DNA of 64,000 nucleotides from Actinacidiphila acididurans (GCF_016918855.1 NZ_JADKYB010000030.1:1-64000); one strand, 5' to 3'; shown: positions 39,367 to 48,456, counted from the first letter of the stretch. Translations and numbers: made by a program. The notes: a model not told the origin generated them from the sequence alone.

Positions 39367-41247
39367 ATGTCCGACACCGCCTACGCCTGGGCGCCCATCA
39401 CCAAGACCGTCCGCGAGGACGACGGGACTCTGCTCGTCTACGGGCCCGCCGCGTCCTCCGCCCTGGACCGCGACCAGCAGCGCCTCGACGGCACCTGGCT
39501 CGACCAGGCCATGCCCCGCTGGCTGGCCGAGGGCGGCGGCGTCCGCGAGCAGCACGACCCCAAGCGCGCCGTCGGCGTCGGAGTGGGCCTGTCCAAGGGC
39601 GACGACGGCGCGCACCTGCTGACGGCCCGCATCGTCGACCCCGTCGCCGTCAAGAAGATCGAACACGGGGTGCTGCGCGGCTTCTCCGTCGGCATCAAGG
39701 CGCCCAGAGTGGAGATGGGCAAGGCCGACGCACCCAACGGCCTCGTCGTCGGCGGCGACGTGATCGAGGTCAGCGTCGTCGACCGGCCGGCCAACCCGGG
39801 GTGCACCTTCGACCTGGCCAAGGCCGACTCGGCTGGGGACCTGATCCTGGTCGAGGACGCCGAGGTCACCGAGAAGACCGACGCCGAAGCGTTCGGACTG
39901 CCGCAGGAACTGTACGACCGGCTCGCCGCGCCGGTGAAGGAGGCGCTGACCCGCCTCGCGGACGGCGGCGCGCAGGTGTCCGTGGACACCGCGAAGACCG
40001 ACGACCCTGGTCCGGCAGTAGCGTTGCCCACCTTCGTGATCCACCTGCAAGGCGCGCCCGTGACCGAGGAAATGCTGCGCGGCCTCGTGGACGCGCGCGT
40101 CGAGGAACTCTCCAAGGCGGACCTGTCCGCGGCCGGGCGCCGCAAGGCCGCTTCCTCGGGGGCCGCAATGAACGACGGCAGCTACCCGATCGAGACCAAG
40201 GCCGACCTGCGCAAAGCGATCCGCGCGGTGGGCCGCGGCGGAGTCGACCATGACAAGATCCGCGCCCACATCATCAAGCGCGCCAAGGCCCTCGGCCTGT
40301 CCGACATGATCCCCGAGAACTGGAAGGCCGACGGCTCCATGACCACCACGAAGGCCGACGAGGCGACGATCGCCAAGGCCGAGCAGATCCTCACCGACAT
40401 CCTGCCGCTCGTCCCGGGCGTGGCCAAGGCCGACGACGGCGGCACAGGCGGGGACGGAGGCGACGGAGGCAACCCGGACGAGTCGATGGACATCGAGGGC
40501 GCCCAGCAGGCGCTGGCCGGGATCGCCAAGCTCATCATCGCTGAGGCCGAGTCACTCGCCGAAGGCAACGTCAACGAGATCATCGACATCTCGCTGCTGC
40601 TGGACGCCGCCCGGTCCCTGAAGTGGTTCCAGGACCGCGAGGAGCGCGAGCAGGCCGGCATGGCCGAGGACATGTGCCTGTCCGACAAGCCCGACGCCAC
40701 CAAGACGGACAAGGCACCGCCGGCGGCCGCGAGCGGTCCCTCCGGGACGGGCGCCCCGGGCGACGGCACTGGAACCGCCCCGGGCGGGAAGGCCGCGAAG
40801 AAGGCCGACGGCGACGGCGCCCTCCTCACCAAGGCCGAAGCCGCGGCCGCCGTTCAGACTGCCGTCGCCGAGGCCCTCGCCGCCCGCACCCCCCAGACCG
40901 CCCCGGCCGACGAGCCGGACACCGTGACCAAGGCCGACCTCGCCGACATGGTGAAGGCCGCTGTAGCAGAGGCCACCAAGGCCGCCGAGGAGCGCGCCGC
41001 GGCGCTCGCGGCCGATGTGGCAAAGGCCAGCGTCGCCGAAGCCGTCAAGGATCTGCCCACCCCCGGCGGCCCGGTGCTCACCCGCACCGCCGCCCAGCAG
41101 AGCACCGCCGCCGAAAGCGACGCGGCCCGGATGCGCGCCGAGGGCGACGCCCTCATGGCCAAGGCCGACCAGTTCGCAGCCAACCGCGACCTCGCCGAGG
41201 GCTACCGCATCCGCGCGAAGGCCCTGTACGCCCGCGCCGGCGCCTGA
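39367..41247 (+). CDS. prohead protease with C-terminal scaffold-like region
   Basis: Protein of 626 residues. The first 160 residues match XkdF/HK97-type prohead proteases: LLVYGPAASSALDRDQQRLD, VREQHDPKRAVGVGVGLSKG, VLRGFSVGIKAPRV and VIEVSVVDRPANPGC (serine protease fold with His and Ser). Residues 250-626 are Ala/Lys/Asp-rich and helical (AEERAAALAADVAKASVAEA), like an attached scaffold. It would process capsid and scaffold proteins during head maturation. AAGGAGG precedes the ATG. Located directly before the capsid gene. Confidence 0.86.
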   Translation: MSDTAYAWAPITKTVREDDGTLLVYGPAASSALDRDQQRLDGTWLDQAMPRWLAEGGGVREQHDPKRAVGVGVGLSKGDDGAHLLTARIVDPVAVKKIEHGVLRGFSVGIKAPRVEMGKADAPNGLVVGGDVIEVSVVDRPANPGCTFDLAKADSAGDLILVEDAEVTEKTDAEAFGLPQELYDRLAAPVKEALTRLADGGAQVSVDTAKTDDPGPAVALPTFVIHLQGAPVTEEMLRGLVDARVEELSKADLSAAGRRKAASSGAAMNDGSYPIETKADLRKAIRAVGRGGVDHDKIRAHIIKRAKALGLSDMIPENWKADGSMTTTKADEATIAKAEQILTDILPLVPGVAKADDGGTGGDGGDGGNPDESMDIEGAQQALAGIAKLIIAEAESLAEGNVNEIIDISLLLDAARSLKWFQDREEREQAGMAEDMCLSDKPDATKTDKAPPAAASGPSGTGAPGDGTGTAPGGKAAKKADGDGALLTKAEAAAAVQTAVAEALAARTPQTAPADEPDTVTKADLADMVKAAVAEATKAAEERAAALAADVAKASVAEAVKDLPTPGGPVLTRTAAQQSTAAESDAARMRAEGDALMAKADQFAANRDLAEGYRIRAKALYARAGA

Positions 41248-41320
41248 CTCTGCCCCACCCCACCACCCGCTTCAGCCCCGCCACTGAGGCGGCGCTTTCG
41301 TACGGAAGGAGCAGGGCGAG

Positions 41321-43066
41321 ATGGCTCTGCCCGCAAACCTCGAACTCCTCTTCGGCGAGTCCCACGAGGCCCCGAAGCTGTCCAAGGCCGAAGTCAGCGA
41401 GCGCTTCGACGAGCTCGTCAAGTCCATCGGAGGGATGCCCGAGCGGGAACTGACCCGCGAGGAGATCGTCACCTCCTTCAAGGCCGGCCAGCCCGTCGAC
41501 TTCACGTCGCAGCCCACCAACGCCCTGGGGTACCTGGAGAAGGCCCTCGGAGCCCCCGACCTCGTCAAGGGACTGGGAGCAGACGCCGTAGCGTCCATCA
41601 CCCAGGCCCTGGACGGCCTGAAGGCCCAGACCCCGGACCTGGTCAAGGACATCAACCTGACCTCCCCGGTCGGCACCGGCCTGGTCGCGTTCGACCTGGA
41701 AGCCCCGGCGAAGCTGTTGGCGCCCCGGCCGACGCCGCTGCGCAACCGCATCCCGCGCATCAAGGGCATCGGCACCAGCCACCGCTTCAAGGTCATCTCC
41801 GGATTCACCGGCTCCGGCACCGGCGGCGTCGGCAACATCCACCCCGGTATCCAGGACACCACCCAGAACAACTTCGCCCCCTCCGGCGCGGGCAACTCCC
41901 TGTACTACGCGCGCGGCCCGAAGATCGCGTACGCGGGCTACGACGTCACGCTGCCCTACAGCCAGTTCTCGATGTCGGACGAGGTGACCTGGTCCGCGCA
42001 GTACGCCGGCCAGGGCTACCAGGACATCCGGCAGCTCTCCCGCACCAGCCTGCTCTACGCGAGCATGCTGATGGAGGAGCGCATGATCCTGATGGGTCGC
42101 GGCACCGCATCCCCGTACTCGGGTGCGCTCGCCGCCCCCGGCGGGGTGTCCCTCGTCGACAACACCGTCGGCACCGGGCAGGTCGCCCTGACCGGGTACA
42201 CCACGAACATCTACGTGTACGTCACCTCCGACGCCGGCGCCTTCGGAGAGTCCGTCGTCTCCAGCGTGGCGACCATCGCCCCCACCTCGACCCACAACGT
42301 GGTGCTGCGCCTGACCGACGTGCCGCAGGCCCTCGGGTACAACGTGTACATCGGCACCGGCGCCTCGCAGCCCGCGAACAGCAGTTTCTTCCTCTACGGC
42401 CGCTTCCCGAACCAGACCGCGAACGGCGGCGGCGCGGGCGGCACCGGCATCGTCCTGCAGGGCGCGATCCCCACCAGCGGCAAGAACCCGCCCACCGCCG
42501 ACACCTCCGCGTACGCGGCCGGCTACGACGGCATCCTGCCGTGGGTCATGGGCACCCAGTCCGGCTACAACGTGAAGATCAACAGCACGTTCAGCACCAG
42601 CAACCCGGGCTCGGAGTTCCAGACCGCGTTCGCCGCCCTGTACAACGCCGTCAAGGCCGACCCCGACCGGATCCTGTTCAACGGCGTCGACCGCAAGCAG
42701 CAGTCCGACACCCTCAAGGCCGGGTCGTCGAACAACTACTTCCTCCAGATCACCCAGGACCAGGTGTCCGGCGTGTCCCTCGGCTCCGTCGCCGTCGCCA
42801 TCATGAACGAGGTGACCGGCAAGCGCGTCGAGATGGAAGTCCACCCCTGGCTCCCCCAGGGCGTGTGCCCCATCCTCTCCGACACCCTTCCGATCCCGGA
42901 CACCCAGGTCTCCAACGTCTGGTCCATGATCAACGTCCAGGATCTGATGGGCATCGACTGGCCCGTCAACCAGTTCGCCTACGAGTCCAGCTCGTACTGG
43001 TTTGGCGGAATGCTATGTTACGCACCCGCCTGGAATGGCTGCATTTCTGGCGTGACGGCCGCGTAA
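41321..43066 (+). CDS. major capsid protein with inserted beta domain
   Basis: Protein of 581 residues, long for an HK97-type capsid protein. Elements of the fold include LLAPRPTPLRNRIPRIKGIG, GYDVTLPYSQFSMSDEVTWS, PDRILFNGVDRKQQSDTLKA and VTGKRVEMEVHPWLPQGV. Residues about 280-390 (TGYTTNIYVYVTSDAGAFGE ... LGYNVYIGTGASQPANSS) look like a fibronectin-III-type insert, probably exposed on the capsid surface. It follows the protease gene and is followed by a homing-endonuclease gene. Confidence 0.84.
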   Translation: MALPANLELLFGESHEAPKLSKAEVSERFDELVKSIGGMPERELTREEIVTSFKAGQPVDFTSQPTNALGYLEKALGAPDLVKGLGADAVASITQALDGLKAQTPDLVKDINLTSPVGTGLVAFDLEAPAKLLAPRPTPLRNRIPRIKGIGTSHRFKVISGFTGSGTGGVGNIHPGIQDTTQNNFAPSGAGNSLYYARGPKIAYAGYDVTLPYSQFSMSDEVTWSAQYAGQGYQDIRQLSRTSLLYASMLMEERMILMGRGTASPYSGALAAPGGVSLVDNTVGTGQVALTGYTTNIYVYVTSDAGAFGESVVSSVATIAPTSTHNVVLRLTDVPQALGYNVYIGTGASQPANSSFFLYGRFPNQTANGGGAGGTGIVLQGAIPTSGKNPPTADTSAYAAGYDGILPWVMGTQSGYNVKINSTFSTSNPGSEFQTAFAALYNAVKADPDRILFNGVDRKQQSDTLKAGSSNNYFLQITQDQVSGVSLGSVAVAIMNEVTGKRVEMEVHPWLPQGVCPILSDTLPIPDTQVSNVWSMINVQDLMGIDWPVNQFAYESSSYWFGGMLCYAPAWNGCISGVTAA

Positions 43067-43102
43067 TTCCGGAAAGCCGCAGTGGTATAGCCGCCAATCA
43101 GC

Positions 43103-43117
43103 TACGCTCATTGTGTG
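43103..43117 (+). promoter_or_regulatory. -10 element giving a leaderless start
   Basis: TACGCT at 43103-43108 ends seven bases before the GTG of the HNH gene (43115), so RNA would begin at or next to the start codon. No ribosome site is present. Leaderless mRNAs are common in actinomycetes. No convincing -35 is visible. Confidence 0.5.
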
Positions 43118-43702
43118 ATTGAAAAGGGGCTGTGTCACTGCGGCTGCGGAAACCCAACGAAGATAGCCACCCGAACCTCCACCCGCTACGGCTGGGTAAA
43201 AGGCGAGCCACAGTTCTACCTTCGCGGCCACGCCGCTTGGAAAGAGAGTGGCCCCAAGTGGATCATCAATGAGAACGGCTGCTGGATCTGGCAACGCGCC
43301 CTGAACCCCGAAGGCTACGGCATGGGTACGTTCGCCCGGCTCGGGCACCCGGGGCACCACTTGGCGCACCGCGTCCTGTACCAGGAGAAGCACGGGCCGA
43401 TACCGGACAGCATTCTGCTCGACCACACCTGCCACACGAACGACACCGATTGCCAAGGTGGCCCGACCTGTCCACATCGGCAGTGTGTTAACCCCGATCA
43501 CGTAGAGCCAGTAACCCCTCTGGAAAACGTGCACCGCGGCGTTCTGCTGAAAGCTACCGAACTGGATATTAAGGCCGTGTACGAGCTGCGCCGCCGAGGC
43601 ATCTCGTGGCGTCAGATAGCACCGCGGTTCGGCATGACTCATCCGCCGCTGATTACGCGGCTGAGAAAACACTGCGAAGCCAACGGTCTGGAGTGGCCGT
43701 AG
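43115..43702 (+). CDS. HNH homing endonuclease-like protein
   Basis: Protein of 195 residues. Zinc and catalytic residues are in place: ILLDHTCHTNDTDC (His104), CPHRQCVNPDHVEPVTP (Asn126, His129), ending VTPLENVHRG, the HNH_3 type. The C-terminus (YELRRRGISWRQIAPRFG) is a helix-turn-helix for DNA binding. It is a free-standing enzyme inserted between the capsid gene and the next head gene. Its base composition is visibly less GC-rich than its neighbours, it lacks a ribosome site and seems to have its own promoter: signs of a mobile intruder. Confidence 0.85.
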   Translation: MIEKGLCHCGCGNPTKIATRTSTRYGWVKGEPQFYLRGHAAWKESGPKWIINENGCWIWQRALNPEGYGMGTFARLGHPGHHLAHRVLYQEKHGPIPDSILLDHTCHTNDTDCQGGPTCPHRQCVNPDHVEPVTPLENVHRGVLLKATELDIKAVYELRRRGISWRQIAPRFGMTHPPLITRLRKHCEANGLEWP

Positions 43703-43722
43703 CCGCGCTTCGCTCGCCCCCC

Positions 43723-43755
43723 CGAGAGCCCGTCGCCCTTGGTGCCGGGCTCTCG
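43723..43755 (+). terminator. terminator-like hairpin after HNH gene
   Basis: CGAGAGCCCG / CGGGCTCTCG, a perfect 10-bp inverted repeat with a 13-base loop, 21 bases after the HNH stop. It may have belonged to the capsid-gene end before the endonuclease arrived. Confidence 0.66.
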
Positions 43756-43774
43756 TCATGAGAGGACTCCGCGG

Positions 43775-44041
43775 ATGCGTATCGCAGCCCCCGACGGCGC
43801 CGTGGCCGGCATGGAAGTCAAGGGCGCTCAGACCGGTCACGTCACCCGCTACAACGGCCGGATCGCCGACGTCGACAACCCCGGGCACGTCAAGGCGCTC
43901 CTCGCCGAGGGCGCGTTCGTGGCGTCCCTGTCGGGCCGTACCCGGCGCGGCATCGGCTACCGCTGCCCGACCTGCCAGTTCGGCAGCTTCGTGACGACGT
44001 GCAGCCGCTGCGGCGGCACCTGCGAAAAGGAGACCCCCTGA
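43775..44041 (+). CDS. small head-region protein with zinc ribbon
   Basis: Protein of 88 residues with a beta-rich N-terminus (MRIAAPDGAVAGMEVKGAQT, DVDNPGHVKALLAEGAFVAS) and a C-terminal zinc ribbon (YRCPTCQFGSF, CSRCGGTC). GAGAGGA precedes the ATG; the stop shares a base with the next ATG. It sits where head completion genes usually start. Possibly a head accessory protein. Confidence 0.62.
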   Translation: MRIAAPDGAVAGMEVKGAQTGHVTRYNGRIADVDNPGHVKALLAEGAFVASLSGRTRRGIGYRCPTCQFGSFVTTCSRCGGTCEKETP

Positions 44042-44499
44042 TGCCGCCCCGCACCCGCAAGACCACCCCCAAGCCGGCCGATCCCGCCGCGCCCGATGCG
44101 TCCGGCCCCGAGGAGCCGCAGCTTCCGGCCGCCGACGACGGGAAGCCCGGCACCACCAGTCCGGACGGACAGGACCAGACGCCAACGGCCACGCCGGACG
44201 ACAAGCCCCAGGACACCCCGCCAGCCGATGTTGACGCCGACGCGGAGGCGGAGGCGGCGACGGGGGACCGGGACGCGGCCGCACAGGCCAGCGCCACGGC
44301 CGATCCCGGAGCGCAGGACCCCGAGCCCGCGGCGCCGGAAGCCCTCGAGGCGACCGCCGAAGCCTTCCACTGGGAGACCCCCGCCGGCGACCGCGACGAC
44401 CCGTGCCGCCTGTGCATGCCCCACGGCGTGCAGCTGAGCGCGGGCAGCGTCGGCTGCCAGCACGGGCAGTGGGTCCGCGTGCGGGACGACGACCAGTAA
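44041..44499 (+). CDS. disordered protein with CxxC-GCxHGxW domain (copy 1)
   Basis: Protein of 152 residues. A long disordered Pro/Asp/Ala-rich part (1-110) is followed by DPCRLCMPHGVQLSAGSVGC then QHGQWVRVRDD, a small Cys/His domain. The same domain pattern appears in the next reading frame (44511-44772), so the two are tandem paralogues. Function unknown; a virion-associated or head-assembly role is possible from position. Confidence 0.64.
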   Translation: MPPRTRKTTPKPADPAAPDASGPEEPQLPAADDGKPGTTSPDGQDQTPTATPDDKPQDTPPADVDADAEAEAATGDRDAAAQASATADPGAQDPEPAAPEALEATAEAFHWETPAGDRDDPCRLCMPHGVQLSAGSVGCQHGQWVRVRDDDQ

Positions 44500-44510
44500 G
44501 GGGAAGGCGC

Positions 44511-44772
44511 ATGTCCCCGAAGAAGCGCCCCGCCGCAGACGAACCGGCCGCCGACACCCCCGCGGTTCTCGGCCCCGGCGAAACCGTCCTCTCCGGCCCC
44601 GGATGCCAAGCAGGCCGCCCCGGACGCGGAGCCAGAGCCCGAGGGTCCTGCGCGCAGCGACCTGCAAGAGGCCAACGAGCCCTGCTCGATCTGCTACCCG
44701 GACGGCTGGCCCGAGCAAGTCTTCTCCCTCGGCTGCGACCACGGCACCTGGATCCGCACCAACAGCAACTGA
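44511..44772 (+). CDS. paralogous CxxC-GCxHGxW protein (copy 2), frameshifted
   Basis: The start MSPKKRPAADEPAADTP is in one frame (ATG 44511), but the domain matching copy 1, EPCSICYPDGWPEQVFSLGC then DHGTWIRTNSN, is in the +1 frame and ends at 44772. That second frame has no start codon of its own. The likely break is the C5 run at 44557-44561: dropping one C joins both parts into one protein of about 86 residues. It is therefore either a disrupted gene, a frameshifting gene, or a base error. Confidence 0.62.
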
Positions 44773-44791
44773 CTGGGCGAGGGGTGATCCG

Positions 44792-45700
44792 ATGCCCACC
44801 CCACCTCCCTTGGTGACCGTCCCGTACGTGTCCGCCGCAGCGTTCCAGGCACACCCCACCTACCTCGACCTGGACGACCTGCGAGTGGACGTCGATGACC
44901 CCGCAGCCCAGACAGCCGAGCTCGAGAACCTTCTGCTCATGTCGTCGCAGTGGGCCGCCGACACCGCCATGCAGCCGCTGCACGCCCACGTCTTCACCCA
45001 GCGCACCAGAGCCCGGACCGACCGGCAGGGCAACCTGAAGTTCCACCTCGACCACACGCCCTACCTGAGCCTGGTGCAGGTCGGATACGGCTACAGCCCG
45101 ACCGCGCTGACGGTGATGAACTCCCCGACCGTCTGGGAGCAGGACAACAACCTGACCATCCCCCTCGGGCAGGGCGGCGGGTCCTGGTCCGGAAGCCTCC
45201 AGTTCGGCTTCCCCGCCGGGGTGGAGCTGTGGGTCCAGGCAGTGTGCGTGGCCGGCTTCGTCGCCACCCGCCTGACGGCCGACACCACCGCCGGGGCGCT
45301 CACTCTCACTGTCGACGACCCCACCGGCATCCTCCCCGGCGCCCAGTACCGCATCTGGGAGCCGGGAGCCGAGGAAACGGTGACCGTCTCACCGGCATGG
45401 ACGCCCCCGGCGATCAGCGTGCCGCCCACGGCACCCGCCCCCGCAGCGGTGACCCTGGCCACCCCCACCCGGTTCGCGCACACCAGCGGCCACGACTTCT
45501 CCGGGATGCCCGCCAACCTGCGGCTCGCAGTCGTCAACTACAACATCAGCCAGTTGATGCGCCCGGACACCGCAGCCGAGGACTCCTACCCCGACACCCA
45601 CCTGGCCTCCAGAACCCGGCAGACGGACCCCCGCAAGGACGGCTCGGGCCTCGTCGCGGAAGCCGAACGCATCATCAACTCGTACTGGCGCGTGCGGTGA
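44792..45700 (+). CDS. head-tail connector (adaptor) protein
   Basis: Protein of 302 residues, larger than typical gp6/gp15 adaptors. The N-terminus (VPYVSAAAFQAHPTYLDLDD, AELENLLLMSSQWAADTAMQ) is the helical bundle seen in connector proteins, and the middle is beta-rich (AGALTLTVDDPTGILPGAQY), perhaps an added domain. The C-terminal helix carries RIINSYWRVR. Order after the capsid genes and before the tail-completion gene supports the call; sequence evidence alone is moderate. Confidence 0.66.
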   Translation: MPTPPPLVTVPYVSAAAFQAHPTYLDLDDLRVDVDDPAAQTAELENLLLMSSQWAADTAMQPLHAHVFTQRTRARTDRQGNLKFHLDHTPYLSLVQVGYGYSPTALTVMNSPTVWEQDNNLTIPLGQGGGSWSGSLQFGFPAGVELWVQAVCVAGFVATRLTADTTAGALTLTVDDPTGILPGAQYRIWEPGAEETVTVSPAWTPPAISVPPTAPAPAAVTLATPTRFAHTSGHDFSGMPANLRLAVVNYNISQLMRPDTAAEDSYPDTHLASRTRQTDPRKDGSGLVAEAERIINSYWRVR

Positions 45701-46227
45701 GCGGCACGACTGTGCTCGACGGGATCTGCCGGTACTTCGGCGGTCCCTACGACCCGAAGACGCACACCTACCGCGCCTCCCCGGTACCCGGGGTCGGCAT
45801 CGTGCGCCGCGCGTGGCCGAAGGACGACGGCCACCAGGACTTCTTTCACGGCATGCCGCCCGGTGCCCGCACCGGCTCGATGCTCGTCTTCTGGATTCCC
45901 CGCCGCTCCGAGGGCCGCTTCGCAGTCGCCGGACCGTACAACGGCCAGAAGAACGTCCTCTACCAGATCGAGGGCGCCTGCTACCTCCGCTCCCGCACCC
46001 CCGATGCCGAGGACGCGCAGGACGACATGTACGCCCTCCAGGACGCCCTCGTGGAGTGGATGCGCCGCGACCGCACCCTCGGTAAAGCCTGCTTCCAAGC
46101 AGGCGAACACGTTGAGGGCGGCAGCGGAACGATCGACTTCGACAACGGCCAGCCCGAGACCAAGGGGCAGCTCACCAAGAGCTTCTTCCTCATGTCCTTC
46201 ACGGCCCTCGAGATCGCCCAAGCCTGA
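45697..46227 (+). CDS. tail terminator/completion-type protein
   Basis: Protein of 176 residues with a strand pattern (VGIVRRAWPKDDGHQDFFHG, SMLVFWIPRRSEGRFAVAGP, TIDFDNGQPETKGQLTKSFF) consistent with the tail terminator fold that joins the tail to the head. GTG overlaps the upstream TGA. It is placed directly before the tail-tube genes. Identification rests mostly on position and size. Confidence 0.6.
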   Translation: MSGTTVLDGICRYFGGPYDPKTHTYRASPVPGVGIVRRAWPKDDGHQDFFHGMPPGARTGSMLVFWIPRRSEGRFAVAGPYNGQKNVLYQIEGACYLRSRTPDAEDAQDDMYALQDALVEWMRRDRTLGKACFQAGEHVEGGSGTIDFDNGQPETKGQLTKSFFLMSFTALEIAQA

Positions 46228-46291
46228 CCGGCGTTCGGCCGCACGCCCCGCCCCCCCTTACTGCTGTCCGCTCCCGGACTGGAGATCCGCC

Positions 46292-46693
46292 ATGCCCGCA
46301 ACCAAGCCCACATCCGGGCCGGACAGCGCTCCGGCCACCACCGGCGACGACACTCCGAAGACGAACCCCGCCGCGGCCACGGCCCCGAAGCCCGACGCCG
46401 TCGCGGTGGACGAGGTGCCCCCGGGCCGTCTGGCCGCCGGGACGTACGAGTACGTCTGGCCGATCCCGACCCAGTACCTCGACGTGCCCTTGACCGCCCG
46501 CCCGGTCGACCCGGGCCAGCCCGCAGTGCCGGCAGACGGCGACAAGCCCGAGACCCCGGCGATCCCGCCCACGCCCGCGACCGTCTTCGACTGGCCGTTC
46601 GGCGCCCCGAACGACGGCCGCTGGCAGCCCACCCGCAAGAAGCCCAACCAGGTCGCGGACAACGACGCCGCACCGCTCGTTTCGGAGGAGTGA
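46292..46693 (+). CDS. hypothetical virion-operon protein
   Basis: Protein of 133 residues. A disordered N-terminus (SGPDSAPATTGDDTPKTNPA) is followed by a short folded part (AGTYEYVWPIPTQYLDVPLT, then FDWPFGAPNDGRWQPTRK). It precedes the tail tube gene, so it may be a minor structural or assembly protein. Function unknown. ATG 46292 with GGAG upstream. Confidence 0.6.
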   Translation: MPATKPTSGPDSAPATTGDDTPKTNPAAATAPKPDAVAVDEVPPGRLAAGTYEYVWPIPTQYLDVPLTARPVDPGQPAVPADGDKPETPAIPPTPATVFDWPFGAPNDGRWQPTRKKPNQVADNDAAPLVSEE

Positions 46694-46695
46694 CG

Positions 46696-47946
46696 GTGTC
46701 GACCCCCATCACCTACGCATCGACCCAGCAGTTCGTCGGCATCGCCGCCGAAGCCGTCCAAGGGACCGCGGTGGCCATGACGGCCACCCAGCTCCTGACG
46801 ACCTTCACCCCCGGTGACACCCCCTCATGGCTGAAGGACCAGTCCTGGCGCGGCTCGATGGGCACGGACGCGTTCGCGCACATCCAGGGGACCAAGATCG
46901 CGGGGATCAGCCTCGGTGGCCCGGTCTACGGCGACACCCTCGGGTTCTGGCTGCGGAACATTCTGGGCGACGTGTCCGTCGTCGGCACGCCGACCGGGTC
47001 GGGCGCCACCACGCTCGCCGCGTCGGCCGCCGCCGGGGCCACGTCGTTTCAGGCGACCGCGACGATCCCCAACGGCACCCTCCTGCAGGTCGGCACCGGG
47101 GCGACCGCCGAGGTCGTCACCACCGGCACCCCCACCGGCTCGGGCCCGTTCGTCATCCCCATCACCACCCCCACCGGTGGGCTGCTGTACGCGCACGCCT
47201 CCTCGCAGGCCCTCACCCCCGTGACCGGCCCGTACACCTACGCCTGGAGCTTGCTCAACAGCAACGGTGGCCAGCCGGCCTCCCACACCCTGACGCACAA
47301 GCTGGGGACGACAGCAACGGTGGGGGCCCGGTCCTACCCGGGGTTCTGCATGTCGCAGATGAACTTCACGTTCAACGCCGAGTCCGAGCTGTTCTCCTGG
47401 ACGGGGCAGGGCACCAGCTATCCCAGTGCCCCGGCGAGTGTGGCGCCGACGGCGAACCCCACGGGCATCCTGCCGATCGCATCCTGGCAGACGAAGGTCG
47501 GCATCGGCGGCCCCGCCAGCGGGGGCACCCTCGTCAACACCGTCACCGACGGCGAGATCGACATCACCCGCGAACTCCTGCCGATCTTCACGGCGACGGG
47601 TTCGCAGCTGCCGTACATCATCCAACGCGGCGGCGTCGCGGTCACCGGCAAGCTCAACTTCGGCGCGGTGAGCGACGAGTCCGCGCTGCTGTACATGCTC
47701 AACAACACCAAGCCGCAGGTGCAGATCGTCTGCAGCAACGGCCTGTCCGGCGCCAACCTGATCAGCATCCAGATCGACATCCAGGTCGCAGCGTTCACCG
47801 CCGCCACCCCGGACACCAGCAAGGCGGCCGTCGGCTACCAGGACAGCTTCGAGACGGACTTCAACACCACCAACGCAGGCGGTAGCGGCGGCATGAGCCC
47901 GATCAAGGTGTCCGTGACCTGCAACGTGCCCCCCGGCTCCTTCTGA
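46696..47946 (+). CDS. major tail tube protein
   Basis: Protein of 416 residues, rich in beta strands (TTFTPGDTPSWLKDQSWRGS, RSYPGFCMSQMNFTFNAESE, VTGKLNFGAVSDESALLYML, LISIQIDIQVAAFT). The features and place before the frameshifted chaperone mark the tail tube subunit. The region about residues 95-170 (TPTGSGATTLAASAAAGATS) is a Gly/Ala/Thr-rich insert. GTG 46696 is preferred over GTG 46690, which lies on the ribosome site GGAGGAG. Confidence 0.8.
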   Translation: MSTPITYASTQQFVGIAAEAVQGTAVAMTATQLLTTFTPGDTPSWLKDQSWRGSMGTDAFAHIQGTKIAGISLGGPVYGDTLGFWLRNILGDVSVVGTPTGSGATTLAASAAAGATSFQATATIPNGTLLQVGTGATAEVVTTGTPTGSGPFVIPITTPTGGLLYAHASSQALTPVTGPYTYAWSLLNSNGGQPASHTLTHKLGTTATVGARSYPGFCMSQMNFTFNAESELFSWTGQGTSYPSAPASVAPTANPTGILPIASWQTKVGIGGPASGGTLVNTVTDGEIDITRELLPIFTATGSQLPYIIQRGGVAVTGKLNFGAVSDESALLYMLNNTKPQVQIVCSNGLSGANLISIQIDIQVAAFTAATPDTSKAAVGYQDSFETDFNTTNAGGSGGMSPIKVSVTCNVPPGSF

Positions 47947-48060
47947 CCCGACCGGACTGGCCGTCCCCTGTGACCGCGGTCCCGGAGAGGAAGGGCTCCG
48001 GGACCGCGCCCGCTCCCTGCCCTTCCAGCCCTTCCACCACCCTTCCGAAAGGCCCGACCC

Positions 48061-48456
48061 ATGGGACAGCGTCACCCCCTCGCCACCGAAGGCGCCTGGG
48101 TTGAACTCCGCGACGTCGACGAGTTGCGCGCCGGCGACCAGATGGACATCCAGGGCGCGATGGACGACGAAGAGTCGGTCAACCGGCGTGCCGTCCAGAT
48201 GTACAACGGGCTCATCACCGCGCTGGTCATGAGCTGGTCACTTCCGCTGCCGATCCCTTCCCAGGCCCCCGACACTCCGCAGTCCGCGGGGTCGCTGCGG
48301 CTGATGGGCATCAAGGACTACGCGGCGCTGAAGCGACTTGTCGCCCCCGCGGTCGAGGTGGTGTTCCCGGCCGATCCGGAGCCGAAGACCGCGGAGGCGC
48401 TGGAGACGGCGAAGGCGGACCCGGGTTCCCCTACTGGGGACGCCGACGCGTCCTAG
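48061..48456 (+). CDS. tail assembly chaperone, short product (G)
   Basis: Protein of 131 residues, the unshifted product. Position between the tail tube and tape-measure genes and the following frame overlap identify it as the lambda G-like chaperone. It carries an acidic N-terminal half (EGAWVELRDVDELRAGDQMD) and ends DPGSPTGDADAS. It should bind the tape-measure protein during tail assembly. AAAGG-type ribosome site lies upstream of the ATG. Confidence 0.82.
   Translation: MGQRHPLATEGAWVELRDVDELRAGDQMDIQGAMDDEESVNRRAVQMYNGLITALVMSWSLPLPIPSQAPDTPQSAGSLRLMGIKDYAALKRLVAPAVEVVFPADPEPKTAEALETAKADPGSPTGDADAS

Noticed and set aside
43115..43702. HNH gene as the packaging-associated HNH protein next to the terminase
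   Set aside because: It lies after the capsid gene, not next to terL, and has HNH_3 and HTH features of homing enzymes.
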